From: Gammaproteobacteria bacterium
GTDB lineage: Bacteria; Pseudomonadota; Gammaproteobacteria; Xanthomonadales; Xanthomonadaceae
Direction: 5' to 3'
NCBI GenBank assembly: GCA_026398715.1
Contig: JAPLSI010000179.1
Span: 1 to 34,954, forward strand
DNA: 34,954 nucleotides
Notes under the pieces: model-generated
The model's input: the letters and a program-made list of their open reading frames with translations, nothing else
What the model was told of the DNA's origin: nothing
Database searches by the model: none
Part shown: positions 1 through 8,365 of the stretch, in pieces
Numbering within the stretch: the stretch's first letter is position 1
How the letters are laid out: each line of letters begins with the position of its first letter
Made by a program: the position numbers and the translations under genes

Positions 1-1450
1 GCCTGAGCGAGAGCCTGCTTCATGATCTCCTCGGTGATCCCGGCGATCTTGATGTCCATCTGCAGCGACGTGATGCCGTCGGCGGTGCCGGCGACCTTGA
101 AGTCCATGTCGCCGAGGTGATCTTCGTCACCCAGGATGTCGGACAGAACGGCGAAGCCGTCGCTTTCCAGGATCAGGCCCATGGCGATGCCGGAGACCGG
201 CTTCTTCAGGGGCACGCCCGCGTCCATCAGGGCCAGCGACGAGCCGCAGACCGATGCCATGGACGAGGAGCCGTTCGACTCGGTGATTTCCGACACGCAA
301 CGGATGGTGTACGGGAATTCTTCCATGGTCGGCATCACTGCCAGCACGCCGCGCTTGGCGAGGCGGCCGTGGCCGATTTCGCGACGCTTCGGGCCCATCA
401 TGCGGCCCGCTTCACCCACCGAGAACGGGGGGAAGTTGTAATGGAACAGGAAGTGTTCCTTGTACTCGCCGCCGACGGCGTCGATGACCTGGCCATCGCG
501 CGCGGAACCGAGGGTGACCGCCACGATCGCCTGGGTTTCGCCGCGCGTGAACAGCGAGGAACCATGGACGCGCGGCAGCACCGTGACCTTCGAGGTGATC
601 GCACGAACGGTGTCGAGCGCGCGACGATCTCGCCTTTCAGCTTGGAGATGGCGTCGCGGCGCTGCAGCTTGTCGCGCACCGCGTAGGCGGTGCTCAGGCG
701 GTCGCCGACAGCGGCGTCGACGGCGGCGATCAGCGGCTCGTTCTTGGCCGGGGCTTTCCAGTCCCAACGGGTGACGCCGACTTCGGCGACCAGCTCGTTG
801 ATGCAGTTGATGACGGCCTGCAGTTGCTGGTGGCCGAACATCACGGCGCCCAGCATCACTTCTTCCGACAACAGCGCAGCTTCGGATTCAACCATCAGCA
901 CGGCATTCGAGGTACCGGCAACGACGAGCTCGAGCTTCGAGGTCTTCAGTTCGGTGGCGCTCGGGTTGAGGATGTAGTTGCCGTCGGTGTAACCGACCTT
1001 GGCGGCGCCGATCGGGCCGGCAAACGGCAGGCCGGACAGCGACAGGGCAGCGGAAGCACCAATCAGGGCGGGAATGTCGCTGTCGATTTCCGGGTTCAGC
1101 GAGAGCACGGTCGCGATGACCTGCACTTCGTTGGTGAAGCCTTCCGGGAAGAGCGGACGGCACGGGCGGTCGATCAGGCGGGAGATCAAGGTCTCCTTTT
1201 CGGTCTGGCGGCCTTCGCGCTTGAAGAAGCCACCCGGGATGCGGCCGCCGGCGTAGAACTTCTCGATGTAGTCCACGGTGAGCGGGAAGAAATCCTGCCC
1301 TTCCTTGGCCTTCTTGTTGCCGACTGCCGTCACCAGCACGACGGTGTCGCCCATGCGGACGATGACCGAACTGGCCTGGCGAGCAATCTCGCCGGTTTCC
1401 AGCGTTACCTGGTGTTGTCCGTACTGGAACGACTTGGTTACTTTCGCCAC
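1..1450 (-). pseudogene. pnp: Polyribonucleotide nucleotidyltransferase (PNPase), 3'-partial, reading frame broken by an internal deletion
   Basis: PNPase degrades RNA 3' to 5' by phosphorolysis and works in the degradosome. The GTG start at 1450 has AAGGA nine bases upstream. The first about 275 residues match PNPase well ([56 protein letters not shown]), covering the first RNase PH domain and the start of the helical linker. Near 617-625 the frame breaks: the sequence passes from KGEIVA directly to [21 protein letters not shown] in another frame. In E. coli about 39 residues lie between these points. The original frame then reads nonsense to a stop at 398, while the shifted frame gives good PNPase second-domain sequence down to base 1 ([23 protein letters not shown]). 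The 3' end, with the KH and S1 domains, is outside the window. If real, the catalytic second PH domain is lost. An assembly or sequencing error is an equally possible explanation. Confidence 0.9.
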
Positions 1451-1473
1451 GATATTATTCCTTCAGTCATTAG

Positions 1474-1522
1474 CCCGGGAAACACCCCGCTTCCCGGGAG
1501 TGCCCATGTTTTTTGCATGGGC
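1474..1522 (-). promoter_or_regulatory. Two hairpins in the pnp leader
   Basis: Two perfect inverted repeats lie between the rpsO terminator and the pnp start. The first (1502-1508 with 1516-1522) pairs GCCCATG with CATGGGC around a seven-base A-rich loop on the transcript. The second (1474-1481 with 1491-1498) pairs CCCGGGAA with TTCCCGGG around nine bases. In E. coli the pnp leader folds into hairpins that RNase III cuts and PNPase then degrades, giving autoregulation. A similar role here is inferred from position and structure only. Confidence 0.5.
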
Positions 1523-1525
1523 TTC

Positions 1526-1556
1526 AAAACGGACGCGGCGCCCGTAGGCGCCGCGT
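1526..1556 (-). terminator. Rho-independent terminator or attenuator after rpsO
   Basis: A perfect 10-bp stem (1547-1556 with 1533-1542) around the loop TACG begins 14 bases after the rpsO stop and is followed on the minus strand by CCG and TTTT. The stem is nearly all GC and the T run is short, so partial read-through into pnp is likely, as at the E. coli rpsO-pnp attenuator. Confidence 0.75.
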
Positions 1557-1569
1557 GGTGAAAACTTTA

Positions 1570-1833
1570 TTAGCGACGCAGGCCCAGGCGCTCGATCAAT
1601 GCCTGGTAACGCGCGGAATCTTTCTTCTTGAGGTAGCCCAGCAGGCTGCGGCGCTGGTTGACCAACATCAGCAGGCCGCGGCGTGAGTGGTGGTCCTGCT
1701 TGTGCGTCTTGAAGTGTTCGGACAGGTGGTCGATGCGTGCCGAGAGCAGTGCGACCTGGACTTCCGGCGAACCGGTGTCGTTGGGGACGCGCTTGAACTC
1801 TTCGATGATCTTGCCGGTATCAATGGTTGCCAT
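1570..1833 (-). CDS. rpsO: 30S ribosomal protein S15
   Basis: S15 is a primary binder of 16S rRNA that nucleates the platform of the small subunit. The 87-residue product begins [16 protein letters not shown] and contains the conserved stretch [21 protein letters not shown], followed by [20 protein letters not shown] and LGYLKKKD, the helices that hold the rRNA. The length matches the family (about 88 residues). The ATG at 1833 was chosen because the open frame extends upstream only through non-homologous leader sequence; AAGAGA lies about a dozen bases before it. The gene has its own promoter (1934-1962) and terminator, with a leader of roughly 94 bases. In several bacteria S15 represses its own translation through such a leader. 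Confidence 0.97.
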   Translation of the reverse strand: MATIDTGKIIEEFKRVPNDTGSPEVQVALLSARIDHLSEHFKTHKQDHHSRRGLLMLVNQRRSLLGYLKKKDSARYQALIERLGLRR

Positions 1834-1933
1834 GTGATTATTCTCTTGTGATGCGAAGTCCGCAGAAACGCCGCCTTGGCGACGTACCGCATTACCCGCC
1901 GGTTGGTTGGAAGTGCTCGTTCGAGCCCCGTAA

Positions 1934-1962
1934 TTGTACGGGTAGCGCGCTTTGCGGACAAG
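1934..1962 (-). promoter_or_regulatory. Sigma-70 type promoter for rpsO
   Basis: On the minus strand a -35 box TTGTCC (1957-1962) and a -10 box TACAAT (1934-1939) are separated by exactly 17 bases. They sit between the truB stop (1992) and rpsO. Transcription would start near 1927, leaving a leader of about 94 bases before the rpsO ATG. Confidence 0.7.
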
Positions 1963-1991
1963 TTTGGCGGTGTGAAGACCGCCCGCCCGGC

Positions 1992-2924
1992 TCAGCCGCC
2001 GCAAGTCCAGCGAAACAACCGGCGCGCCCTGAGCGTTCCGTCGGCCTCCAGCGTTCCCAGGCCCAGCGACCGACCTGAAAGATCGGTCACGTTCACATCC
2101 TTGTCTTCACCGGTCGCGTCGAGCCGAACCGGCTGTCCCTGGCCCAATGCAGCGGCCTGCGCAGCGTCCAGTTCCACTCGCGGCCATTCCACCAGCCCGG
2201 CATCAACCGGCAGCAGCAAGGCGTCCAGGGCTGCCTCGCCCTCGGCATCCGCCAGCGCCCTCAACGCGTCCAGCGTGAACATGCGCGGCTCGGTGAAGGG
2301 TGCCACCCACAGCCTGCGCAGCGTCACGACATGCGCGCCGCAGCCCAGGACTTCGCCCAGGTCGCGCACGATGCTGCGGATGTAGGTGCCCGATCCGCAG
2401 GTGACACGCAGGGAAACCAGGTCGCCCTGCAACTGGGCCAACTCGACCGAGTGGACTTCGACCTCCCGTTCGGGGACTTCCACGGCCTCGCCGCGACGGG
2501 CTTTTGCGTAGAGCGGCTCACCGCCCTGCTTGAGCGCCGAGTAGATCGGGGGCCGCTGCGAAATCCGCCCGACGAACGCCTGCAGCGCCGACGCCACGGT
2601 CTCGGTATCCAGCGCAGGCACGCTGCGTTCGCGCAGCGGCTGGCCATCGGCATCGTCGGTATCGGTGGTGACGCCAAGCCTGGCGGTCGTCTCATAGGCC
2701 TTGGCATTGCCCAGCAGCAATCCGGCGATCTTGGTCGCCTCGCCAAAGCAGACCGGCAGCAGGCCCGTGGCCAGCGGATCAAGGCTGCCGGTATGGCCTG
2801 CCTTCTCGGCGCGAAACAGATGGCGGACGCGTTGCAGCGCCTGGTTCGAACTCATGCCCGGCGGCTTGTCCAGGAGGAGGATGCCGTCGAGCGGGCGAAA
2901 CCGGGTGCGCGCCGGCTTGTTCAG
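1992..2924 (-). CDS. truB: tRNA pseudouridine(55) synthase TruB, probable CTG start
   Basis: TruB makes pseudouridine 55 in the T-loop of tRNAs. The catalytic motif [12 protein letters not shown] is present, with the nucleophilic Asp at residue 49 when counted from the CTG at 2924 (E. coli Asp48). The first ATG in frame (2855) would delete the conserved N-terminal motif [14 protein letters not shown], which is clearly encoded upstream. Between that ATG and the previous in-frame stop there is no ATG, GTG or TTG. The CTG at 2924-2922 overlaps the rbfA stop as CTGA and has GGAAG seven bases upstream. It gives 310 residues (E. coli 314). The gene follows rbfA in the conserved rimP-nusA-infB-rbfA-truB operon. 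The start is an inference; identity of the enzyme is firm. Confidence 0.9.
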   Translation of the reverse strand: MNKPARTRFRPLDGILLLDKPPGMSSNQALQRVRHLFRAEKAGHTGSLDPLATGLLPVCFGEATKIAGLLLGNAKAYETTARLGVTTDTDDADGQPLRERSVPALDTETVASALQAFVGRISQRPPIYSALKQGGEPLYAKARRGEAVEVPEREVEVHSVELAQLQGDLVSLRVTCGSGTYIRSIVRDLGEVLGCGAHVVTLRRLWVAPFTEPRMFTLDALRALADAEGEAALDALLLPVDAGLVEWPRVELDAAQAAALGQGQPVRLDATGEDKDVNVTDLSGRSLGLGTLEADGTLRARRLFRWTCGG

Positions 2925-3283
2925 GCGTCGTCTTCCGACGGGGGATTCTCACGCAGCAGCGCGTCGATGCGCTCGCCCTTGTCCACCGAATCGTCGTAGT
3001 GGAAGTGCAATTCCGGCACGTGGCGCATGCGCACCGCCTTTGCCAACTGGAAGCGCAGTTCCGGCGCCAGCGCCTTCAGGCCCTTGATGGCAGCCGGCGC
3101 CTGGTCGGGCAGCAGCGCCGTCACGAACACCTTGGCGTGCGACATGTCGCGGCTGATCTCCACGTCCGACACGCTGACCGAGGGCAGCCCGTGTTCACGG
3201 ACGGCCTGGTGCACGATCAAGCCCAGGTCCCGGCGCAGTTGCGCCGAAACCCGGTCGGTACGGTAGAAGGTCTTGCCTGCCAT
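2921..3283 (-). CDS. rbfA: 30S ribosome-binding factor A
   Basis: RbfA is a small KH-fold protein that binds the immature 30S subunit and assists processing of the 5' end of 16S rRNA, notably in the cold. The 120-residue product begins [20 protein letters not shown], close to the family start, and carries [20 protein letters not shown] and the C-terminal [22 protein letters not shown] segment (here [19 protein letters not shown]). Its ATG overlaps the infB stop by one base (TGATG), and its own stop overlaps the proposed truB CTG start, so the three genes are probably translationally coupled. Confidence 0.96.
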   Translation of the reverse strand: MAGKTFYRTDRVSAQLRRDLGLIVHQAVREHGLPSVSVSDVEISRDMSHAKVFVTALLPDQAPAAIKGLKALAPELRFQLAKAVRMRHVPELHFHYDDSVDKGERIDALLRENPPSEDDA

Positions 3284-5940
3284 CAGAGGCTGCGCTTGAC
3301 TTCAATTCGCTCGAAGCATTCGATCTGGTCGCCCGGTTGCACGTCGTTGTAGGCCTTCACGGCGATGCCGCACTCGGTACCCGACTTGACCTCGTCCACG
3401 ATTTCCTTGAAGCGACGCAGCGATTCCAGTTCTCCCTCGAACACGACCACGGAGTTGCGCAGCACGCGGATCGGCTTGTTGCGCTTGACCGTGCCTTCCA
3501 CGACCAGCGAACCTGCGACCGCGCCGAACTTCGAACTGCGGAACACATCGCGAACCTCGGCAATACCGATGATCTCTTCGCGGATCTCGACGCCGAGCAT
3601 GCCCGAAGCAACCTGCTTAACCTGGTCGATCACGTCGTAGATGATCGAGAAATAACGCAGGTCCAGGCCTGCATTCTCGATGACCCGGCGCGCGCTGGCG
3701 TCGGCACGCACGTTGAAGCCGATGATGACCGCCTTGGCCGAAGCCGCGCGCGTTGCATCGGACTCGGTGATGCCGCCCACGCCCGACTCGATCACGTTGA
3801 TGTTGATCAGGTCGTTCGACAAGGCGGTCAGCGACTCGCGCAATGCCTCGGCAGAACCCTGCACGTCGGCCTTGACCACGATGTTGAGCGTCTGCTGGCC
3901 GTTGGCCATGCCCATCTGGGCGATGACGTCTTCCATCTTGCTGCCGGGCTGCTTGACCAAGCGGCCTTCACGGCGCTTGGCATCGCGCTGCTGGGCGACT
4001 TCGCGCGCCAGGCGCTCGTCGGCCACCACCACGAAATCGTCGCCGGCATCGGGCACGCCCGACAGGCCGAGCACCTGCACCGGAATGGACGGGCCGGCCG
4101 AATCGGCCTGCTTGCCGTTCTCGTCGAACAGCGCGCGGACACGACCGTACTGCACGCCGCACACCAGGTAGTCGCCCTTCTTCAGCGTGCCCTGCTGCAC
4201 CAGCACCGTCGCGACCGGGCCGCGGCCCTTGTCGAGTGCGGACTCGATGACCACGCCGGTGGCGCGTGCATCGACCGTGGCACGCAGTTCCATCACTTCG
4301 GCCTGCACCAGGATCGCATCGAGCAAGGCATCGACGCCGTCGCCCGTCTTGGCCGACACCGGCACGAACTGCACGTCGCCGCCCCACTCTTCGGGCACGA
4401 CTTCGATCTTCACCAGGCCTTGCTTGATGTTGTCCGGATTCGCATCGGGCTTGTCCATCTTGTTCATCGCCACCAGCAACGGCACCTTGGCCGAGCGGGC
4501 GTGGTTCACCGCTTCGATCGTCTGCGGCATGACGCCGTCGTCGGCCGCAACCACCAGCACGACGATGTCGGTCAGCTTGGCGCCGCGTGCGCGCATCGAG
4601 GTAAACGCCGAATGGCCCGGGGTGTCGAGGAAGGTAATGACGCCCTTGCCGGTTTCGACATGGTAGGCGCCGATGTGCTGGGTGATGCCGCCGGCCTCAC
4701 CGGAAGCCACCTTGGCGCGGCGGATGTAATCAAGCAGGCTGGTCTTGCCATGGTCCACGTGGCCCATGATGGTGACCACCGGCGGACGCACGGAGCGTTC
4801 GCCCTGCACTTCCACGGCCTGCGCCTCGAGCGCGAGCTCGGCGTCGTCGTCGTTGTCCTTGCTGGCCTTGTGGCCGAGTTCTTCAACCACCAGCACCGCG
4901 GTGTCGTGGTCGATCACCTCGTTGATGGTGACCATCATGCCCATCTTGAACAACGCCCTGACCACTTCGCTGCCCTTCATGGCCAGCTTGTTGGCGAGTT
5001 CGGAGACCAGGATGTTGTCGCCGATGAAGACCTCGCGCAGGATCGGCGCGGTCGGCTTCGAGAAGCCGTGCGCGCCCGAGGACGTGCGCGACGGTTCGGC
5101 CGTCTTCATCCTGGGCTTCTTGCGATTGCCGGCCGAGCTGCGGCGGGCGCGCTCGTCGGCAGTCAGGTGCAACTGGCCGGTGACGAACAGCGGCGTAGTG
5201 CCGTCCTCGCCTTCGTTGTCGACCATCGCGTGCGAGCCGCGGGCCTTGTGCTTGGGCGCAGGCGTCTTGTTGCCGGGCGCATTGGCCGGCGACTTGTTCA
5301 TCGGCGGGCGGCTCGGCATCGCCGGCTTGGCGTCCGAGCGCGGCTGGTCGACCTTGTGCGGGCGCGGCGCGTGCTTTTCCTTGCGCGGGTCGACGACTTC
5401 GGCATCGACCACGGCCGGAATCTCGACCGGCGGCGCGGCAGCGGCGGCCGCGGCCTCGCGGGCCAGGCGTGCGGCTTCTTCCGCTTCGCGCTTGGCGATT
5501 TCCACCATCTTGCGCTTGCGATCGCCTTCGTCCAGCGCATCGAGTTCGGCCTGCTGACGGGCCTTCGCCTCGGCCAGCTTGCGCATGACTTCTTCGTGCT
5601 CGGTCGTTGCCGGGGGAGCTTCGACCTGGTCGCGCTTCATGTAGGTGCGCTTCTGGCGCACTTCCACGTTGACGGTGGTCTTGGCCTTGCCGGCGCTGAC
5701 GGTGATTTCCTCGACCGTGCGGCGCTTGAGCGTGATCTGCTTGGGCGCGGCCGCTTCAGCCGGCTTTTCATCCTTGCCATGGGTACGGCGCAGGAAGCCG
5801 AGCAGCTTCATCTTCTCGGTGCTGCTGACCACCTGATCCGGCCCGCTGAAGGTCATGCCAGCGCCGGCAAGCTGCTCGAGCAGCTTTTCGGTCGGCATGC
5901 CCAGCACTTTGGCCAGAGAACCTACGGTGACTTCAGACAT
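3283..5940 (-). CDS. infB: Translation initiation factor IF-2
   Basis: IF-2 is the GTPase that brings initiator tRNA to the 30S subunit and promotes joining of the 50S subunit. The 885-residue protein has an N-terminal IF2-N helical domain (about 1-50), a long charged Ala/Glu/Lys/Arg-rich linker (about 110-290), a second IF2-N domain (about 300-355), then the G domain with GHVDHGKT (393-400), DTPGH (439-443) and NKMD (493-496). The beta-barrel and the fMet-tRNA-binding C-terminal domain follow, ending near EIKRSL-like IEVKRSL. E. coli IF-2 is 890 residues. The ATG at 5940 has AAGGAA upstream. It is separated from nusA by 68 bases that include a six-bp hairpin but no obvious terminator. Confidence 0.98.
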   Translation of the reverse strand: MSEVTVGSLAKVLGMPTEKLLEQLAGAGMTFSGPDQVVSSTEKMKLLGFLRRTHGKDEKPAEAAAPKQITLKRRTVEEITVSAGKAKTTVNVEVRQKRTYMKRDQVEAPPATTEHEEVMRKLAEAKARQQAELDALDEGDRKRKMVEIAKREAEEAARLAREAAAAAAAPPVEIPAVVDAEVVDPRKEKHAPRPHKVDQPRSDAKPAMPSRPPMNKSPANAPGNKTPAPKHKARGSHAMVDNEGEDGTTPLFVTGQLHLTADERARRSSAGNRKKPRMKTAEPSRTSSGAHGFSKPTAPILREVFIGDNILVSELANKLAMKGSEVVRALFKMGMMVTINEVIDHDTAVLVVEELGHKASKDNDDDAELALEAQAVEVQGERSVRPPVVTIMGHVDHGKTSLLDYIRRAKVASGEAGGITQHIGAYHVETGKGVITFLDTPGHSAFTSMRARGAKLTDIVVLVVAADDGVMPQTIEAVNHARSAKVPLLVAMNKMDKPDANPDNIKQGLVKIEVVPEEWGGDVQFVPVSAKTGDGVDALLDAILVQAEVMELRATVDARATGVVIESALDKGRGPVATVLVQQGTLKKGDYLVCGVQYGRVRALFDENGKQADSAGPSIPVQVLGLSGVPDAGDDFVVVADERLAREVAQQRDAKRREGRLVKQPGSKMEDVIAQMGMANGQQTLNIVVKADVQGSAEALRESLTALSNDLININVIESGVGGITESDATRAASAKAVIIGFNVRADASARRVIENAGLDLRYFSIIYDVIDQVKQVASGMLGVEIREEIIGIAEVRDVFRSSKFGAVAGSLVVEGTVKRNKPIRVLRNSVVVFEGELESLRRFKEIVDEVKSGTECGIAVKAYNDVQPGDQIECFERIEVKRSL

Positions 5941-6008
5941 GAGGGTGTGATTCCTTGCGTTCGGCGCGGATTTCGCGCCAGGGGTGATGCTTCTTCAATG
6001 CGTATCGC

Positions 6009-7496
6009 TTACACGAACCAATGCTGCCGCGCGGCCATGATCAACTTCGCGGCGTGCTCGGCGTCCATGCCTTCGATGTCCAGGATCTCGTCCACTGCCA
6101 GCTCTGCCAGGTCATCACGGGTAACGACGCCGCGCGAGGCCAGGATGTACGCGGTGTGCTCGTCCATGCCTTCGACGGCCAGCAGTTCTTCGGAAGGCTT
6201 GTGGTCTTCCACGTCTTCCTCGGCCGCCAGGGCCTCGGTGAGCAACGCATCGCGGGCACGGGCGCGCAGTTCCTCGACGATGTCCTCGTCGAAGCCTTCG
6301 ACAGCCAGCAACTCGGCCGCCGGCACGTAGGCGATTTCTTCCACCGTGCTGAAGCCTTCCGTCACCAGGATGCCTGCGATTTCCTCGTCCACTTCCAGCT
6401 TGTCCATGAACAACTGGCGGGCGGTGGATTGTTCGGCGTCGCTCTTGGCGGTGACCTGGTCCTGGGTCATCACGTTGAGCTGCCAGCCGGTAAGGCGCGA
6501 GGCAAGGCGTACGTTCTGGCCGCCCTTGCCGATGGCCTGGGCCAGCTTGTCTTCGGCCACGGCCAAATCCATGGAATGCTTTTCTTCATCGACAATGATC
6601 GACTGCACTTCGGCAGGCGCCATGGCGTTGATGACGAACTGGGCCGGATTGTCCGACCACAGCACGATGTCCACGCGCTCGCCGTTCAACTCGTTCGACA
6701 CGGCCTGCACGCGCGAACCGCGCATGCCGATGCAGGCGCCGATCGGATCGGTGCGGTGGTCGTGGGCGAGCACGGCGATCTTGGCGCGGTCGCCCGGGTC
6801 ACGTGCGGCGGCCTTGATTTCGACCAGGCCCTGGCCGACTTCCGGCACCTCGAGCTTGAACAGTTCCATCATGAATTCAGGCGCGGTACGCGAAATGAAC
6901 AACTGCGGGCCGCGCGGTTCGGCGCGGACGTCCAGCAGGTAGCCACGCACGCGATCCCCGGGGCGCAGCACGTCGCGCGGGATGGCCTTGTCCTTGGGAA
7001 TGAAGGCCTCGGCGTTGCCGCCCAGGTCCACGTAGACGCTGCCGCGCTCGACGCGCTTGACCACGCCATTGATCAGCTCGCCAATCCGATCCTTCCAGGC
7101 GTCGATGACCTGCGCGCGCTCGGCTTCGCGCACGCGCTGCACGATGACCTGCTTCGCGGCCTGGGCGGAGATGCGGCCGAACTCGGGGTTTTCGATCTGC
7201 TCTTCGACATAGTCGCCGACCTGCGAATCCGCCTTGTCATCGATCGCATCCATCAGGCGCAGCTGGTGGTCGGGCGATTCCATCACGACGTCGTCGGCCA
7301 CTACTTCCCAACGGCGGAAGGTTTCGTACTCGCCGGTCTTCGGGTCGATGGACACACGGATGTCCACTTCCTGGTCGTGGTAGCGCTTCTTCGCGGCAGA
7401 CGCCAGCGCGGCCTCCATGGCCTCGATGATGACTTCGCGCGGCACGCCCTTTTCATTGGCGACCGCTTCCATGACCAGCAACAGTTCCTTGCTCAT
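6009..7496 (-). CDS. nusA: Transcription elongation and termination factor NusA
   Basis: NusA binds RNA polymerase and regulates pausing, termination and antitermination. The 495-residue product equals E. coli NusA in length. It contains the N-terminal polymerase-binding domain (about 1-125), an S1 domain (about 135-200; [20 protein letters not shown]), two KH domains (including [20 protein letters not shown] and [18 protein letters not shown]) and two C-terminal acidic repeats ([15 protein letters not shown] and [15 protein letters not shown]), the repeats typical of gammaproteobacteria. ATG at 7496 is preceded by GGAG nine bases upstream. It follows rimP by 32 bases in the conserved operon. 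Confidence 0.98.
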   Translation of the reverse strand: MSKELLLVMEAVANEKGVPREVIIEAMEAALASAAKKRYHDQEVDIRVSIDPKTGEYETFRRWEVVADDVVMESPDHQLRLMDAIDDKADSQVGDYVEEQIENPEFGRISAQAAKQVIVQRVREAERAQVIDAWKDRIGELINGVVKRVERGSVYVDLGGNAEAFIPKDKAIPRDVLRPGDRVRGYLLDVRAEPRGPQLFISRTAPEFMMELFKLEVPEVGQGLVEIKAAARDPGDRAKIAVLAHDHRTDPIGACIGMRGSRVQAVSNELNGERVDIVLWSDNPAQFVINAMAPAEVQSIIVDEEKHSMDLAVAEDKLAQAIGKGGQNVRLASRLTGWQLNVMTQDQVTAKSDAEQSTARQLFMDKLEVDEEIAGILVTEGFSTVEEIAYVPAAELLAVEGFDEDIVEELRARARDALLTEALAAEEDVEDHKPSEELLAVEGMDEHTAYILASRGVVTRDDLAELAVDEILDIEGMDAEHAAKLIMAARQHWFV

Positions 7497-7528
7497 ATCA
7501 CTCGCTCCGTGCGGACGCTCGCGCGCCC

Positions 7529-8089
7529 TCAGCCTTTGTCAGATGATCCCGGTGTGTCGGATCCATCGGGTTTGCGGCGCTTGCCGCGTTGTCCACCTGG
7601 TTTCTTCGGTTGCGCGGCCAGCCCGAGGGCGACCAGGTCCGGCACCAGGCGGGCCTTTTCAATATTTTCCTTGGCGATGGCGACTTCGCCCTTTTCGTCG
7701 GCGATGACCACGCTGTCGCCTTCCACGCGCACGATCCGGCCGTTGATACGGCGGCGGCCGTCCTGCGGAAGGCGCATGGTCACCTTCGCCTGCTCGCCGA
7801 TGAAGCGGGCGAACTGCGGAACGGTGAACAAGGGCCGGTCGATGCCCGGCGATGAAACTTCCAGCGTGTATTCCGAGGCGATCGGATCTTCCAGGTCGAG
7901 CAGCGCGGCTACTTCGCGGCTGGCCGCTTCGCAATCCTCGATGCCCACGTGCCGGCCTTCGACGTCGATGTACAGGCGCAGCGTTGCACTGTTGCCGGTC
8001 GGAATGAATTCCACGCCCAGCAACTCGAGCCCGATCGATTCAACGGTCGGTGCGAGCAACGCCTGTATTTCTTCCGCTTTGCCTGACAT
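7529..8089 (-). CDS. rimP: Ribosome maturation factor RimP
   Basis: RimP assists assembly of the 30S subunit. The 186-residue product starts MSGKAEEIQALLAPTVESIG and has the family signatures LYIDVEGRHVGIEDCEAASR and LEVSSPGIDRPL, followed by an Lsm-like C-terminal domain and a basic tail (GGQRGKRRKPDG). The tail makes it longer than E. coli RimP (about 150 residues). The ATG at 8089 is chosen because the open frame upstream runs through the tRNA-fMet gene and its terminator. The ribosome-binding site is weak: GAGG lies about 14 bases before the ATG. It follows the initiator tRNA gene, as in E. coli metY-rimP-nusA-infB. Confidence 0.95.
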   Translation of the reverse strand: MSGKAEEIQALLAPTVESIGLELLGVEFIPTGNSATLRLYIDVEGRHVGIEDCEAASREVAALLDLEDPIASEYTLEVSSPGIDRPLFTVPQFARFIGEQAKVTMRLPQDGRRRINGRIVRVEGDSVVIADEKGEVAIAKENIEKARLVPDLVALGLAAQPKKPGGQRGKRRKPDGSDTPGSSDKG

Positions 8090-8127
8090 TGGGTGCGTGC
8101 GTGCCTCGTTTTCAAATCTCGGGAAAC

Positions 8128-8151
8128 AAAAAAGGGCCATAAGGCCCTTTT
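8128..8151 (-). terminator. Rho-independent terminator after the initiator tRNA gene
   Basis: On the minus strand the stem GGGCC/GGCCC (8143-8147 with 8134-8138), extended by A-T pairs, has the loop TTAT and runs directly into six T residues (8128-8133). It lies between tRNA-fMet and rimP, so transcripts from the tRNA promoter must partly read through it to express rimP-nusA, unless rimP has a promoter I could not identify. Confidence 0.85.
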
Positions 8152-8238
8152 CCGGTACATCCAGGTTCCGGTGTCGGAACGACCAGGGCCGTTGACGACA
8201 AGACCGGGCAGTATCGGTGAAAGGATACGGCCTTGAAC

Positions 8239-8315
8239 TGGTAGCGGGGGCAGGATTTGAACCTGCGACCTTCGGGTTATGAGCCCGACGAGCTGCCAGA
8301 CTGCTCCACCCCGCA
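8239..8315 (-). tRNA. Initiator tRNA-fMet (CAU)
   Basis: The 77-base gene includes an encoded CCA. The anticodon arm has the three G-C pairs GGG/CCC around CTCATAA, and the D stem has the purine-pyrimidine pair A11-U24; both are hallmarks of initiator tRNA. Position 1 reads U and position 72 reads U, so the 1-72 pair is mismatched, as required for initiators, but it differs from the C1-A72 of E. coli. It lies upstream of rimP-nusA-infB, the place of metY in E. coli. Confidence 0.97.
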
Positions 8316-8326
8316 GCAGAATCGCA

Positions 8327-8356
8327 ATTATAGCGGCTTGCGCGAATCTCACGCAA
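8327..8356 (-). promoter_or_regulatory. Promoter for the initiator tRNA gene
   Basis: On the minus strand a perfect -10 box TATAAT (8327-8332) follows a -35 box TTGCGT (8351-8356) at 18 bases. Transcription would start near 8320, about five bases before the mature tRNA. The element sits between the nuoN stop (8366) and the tRNA, so it is probably the main entry point for the rimP-nusA-infB operon as well. Confidence 0.85.
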
Positions 8357-8365
8357 GAAGATTTG

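Noticed and set aside
3337..6330. A 997-residue open frame on the plus strand opposite infB
   Set aside because: It is an antisense shadow of infB and nusA. The His/Asp/Arg-rich composition is what high-GC codon use gives on the opposite strand, and IF-2 is fully conserved beneath it.
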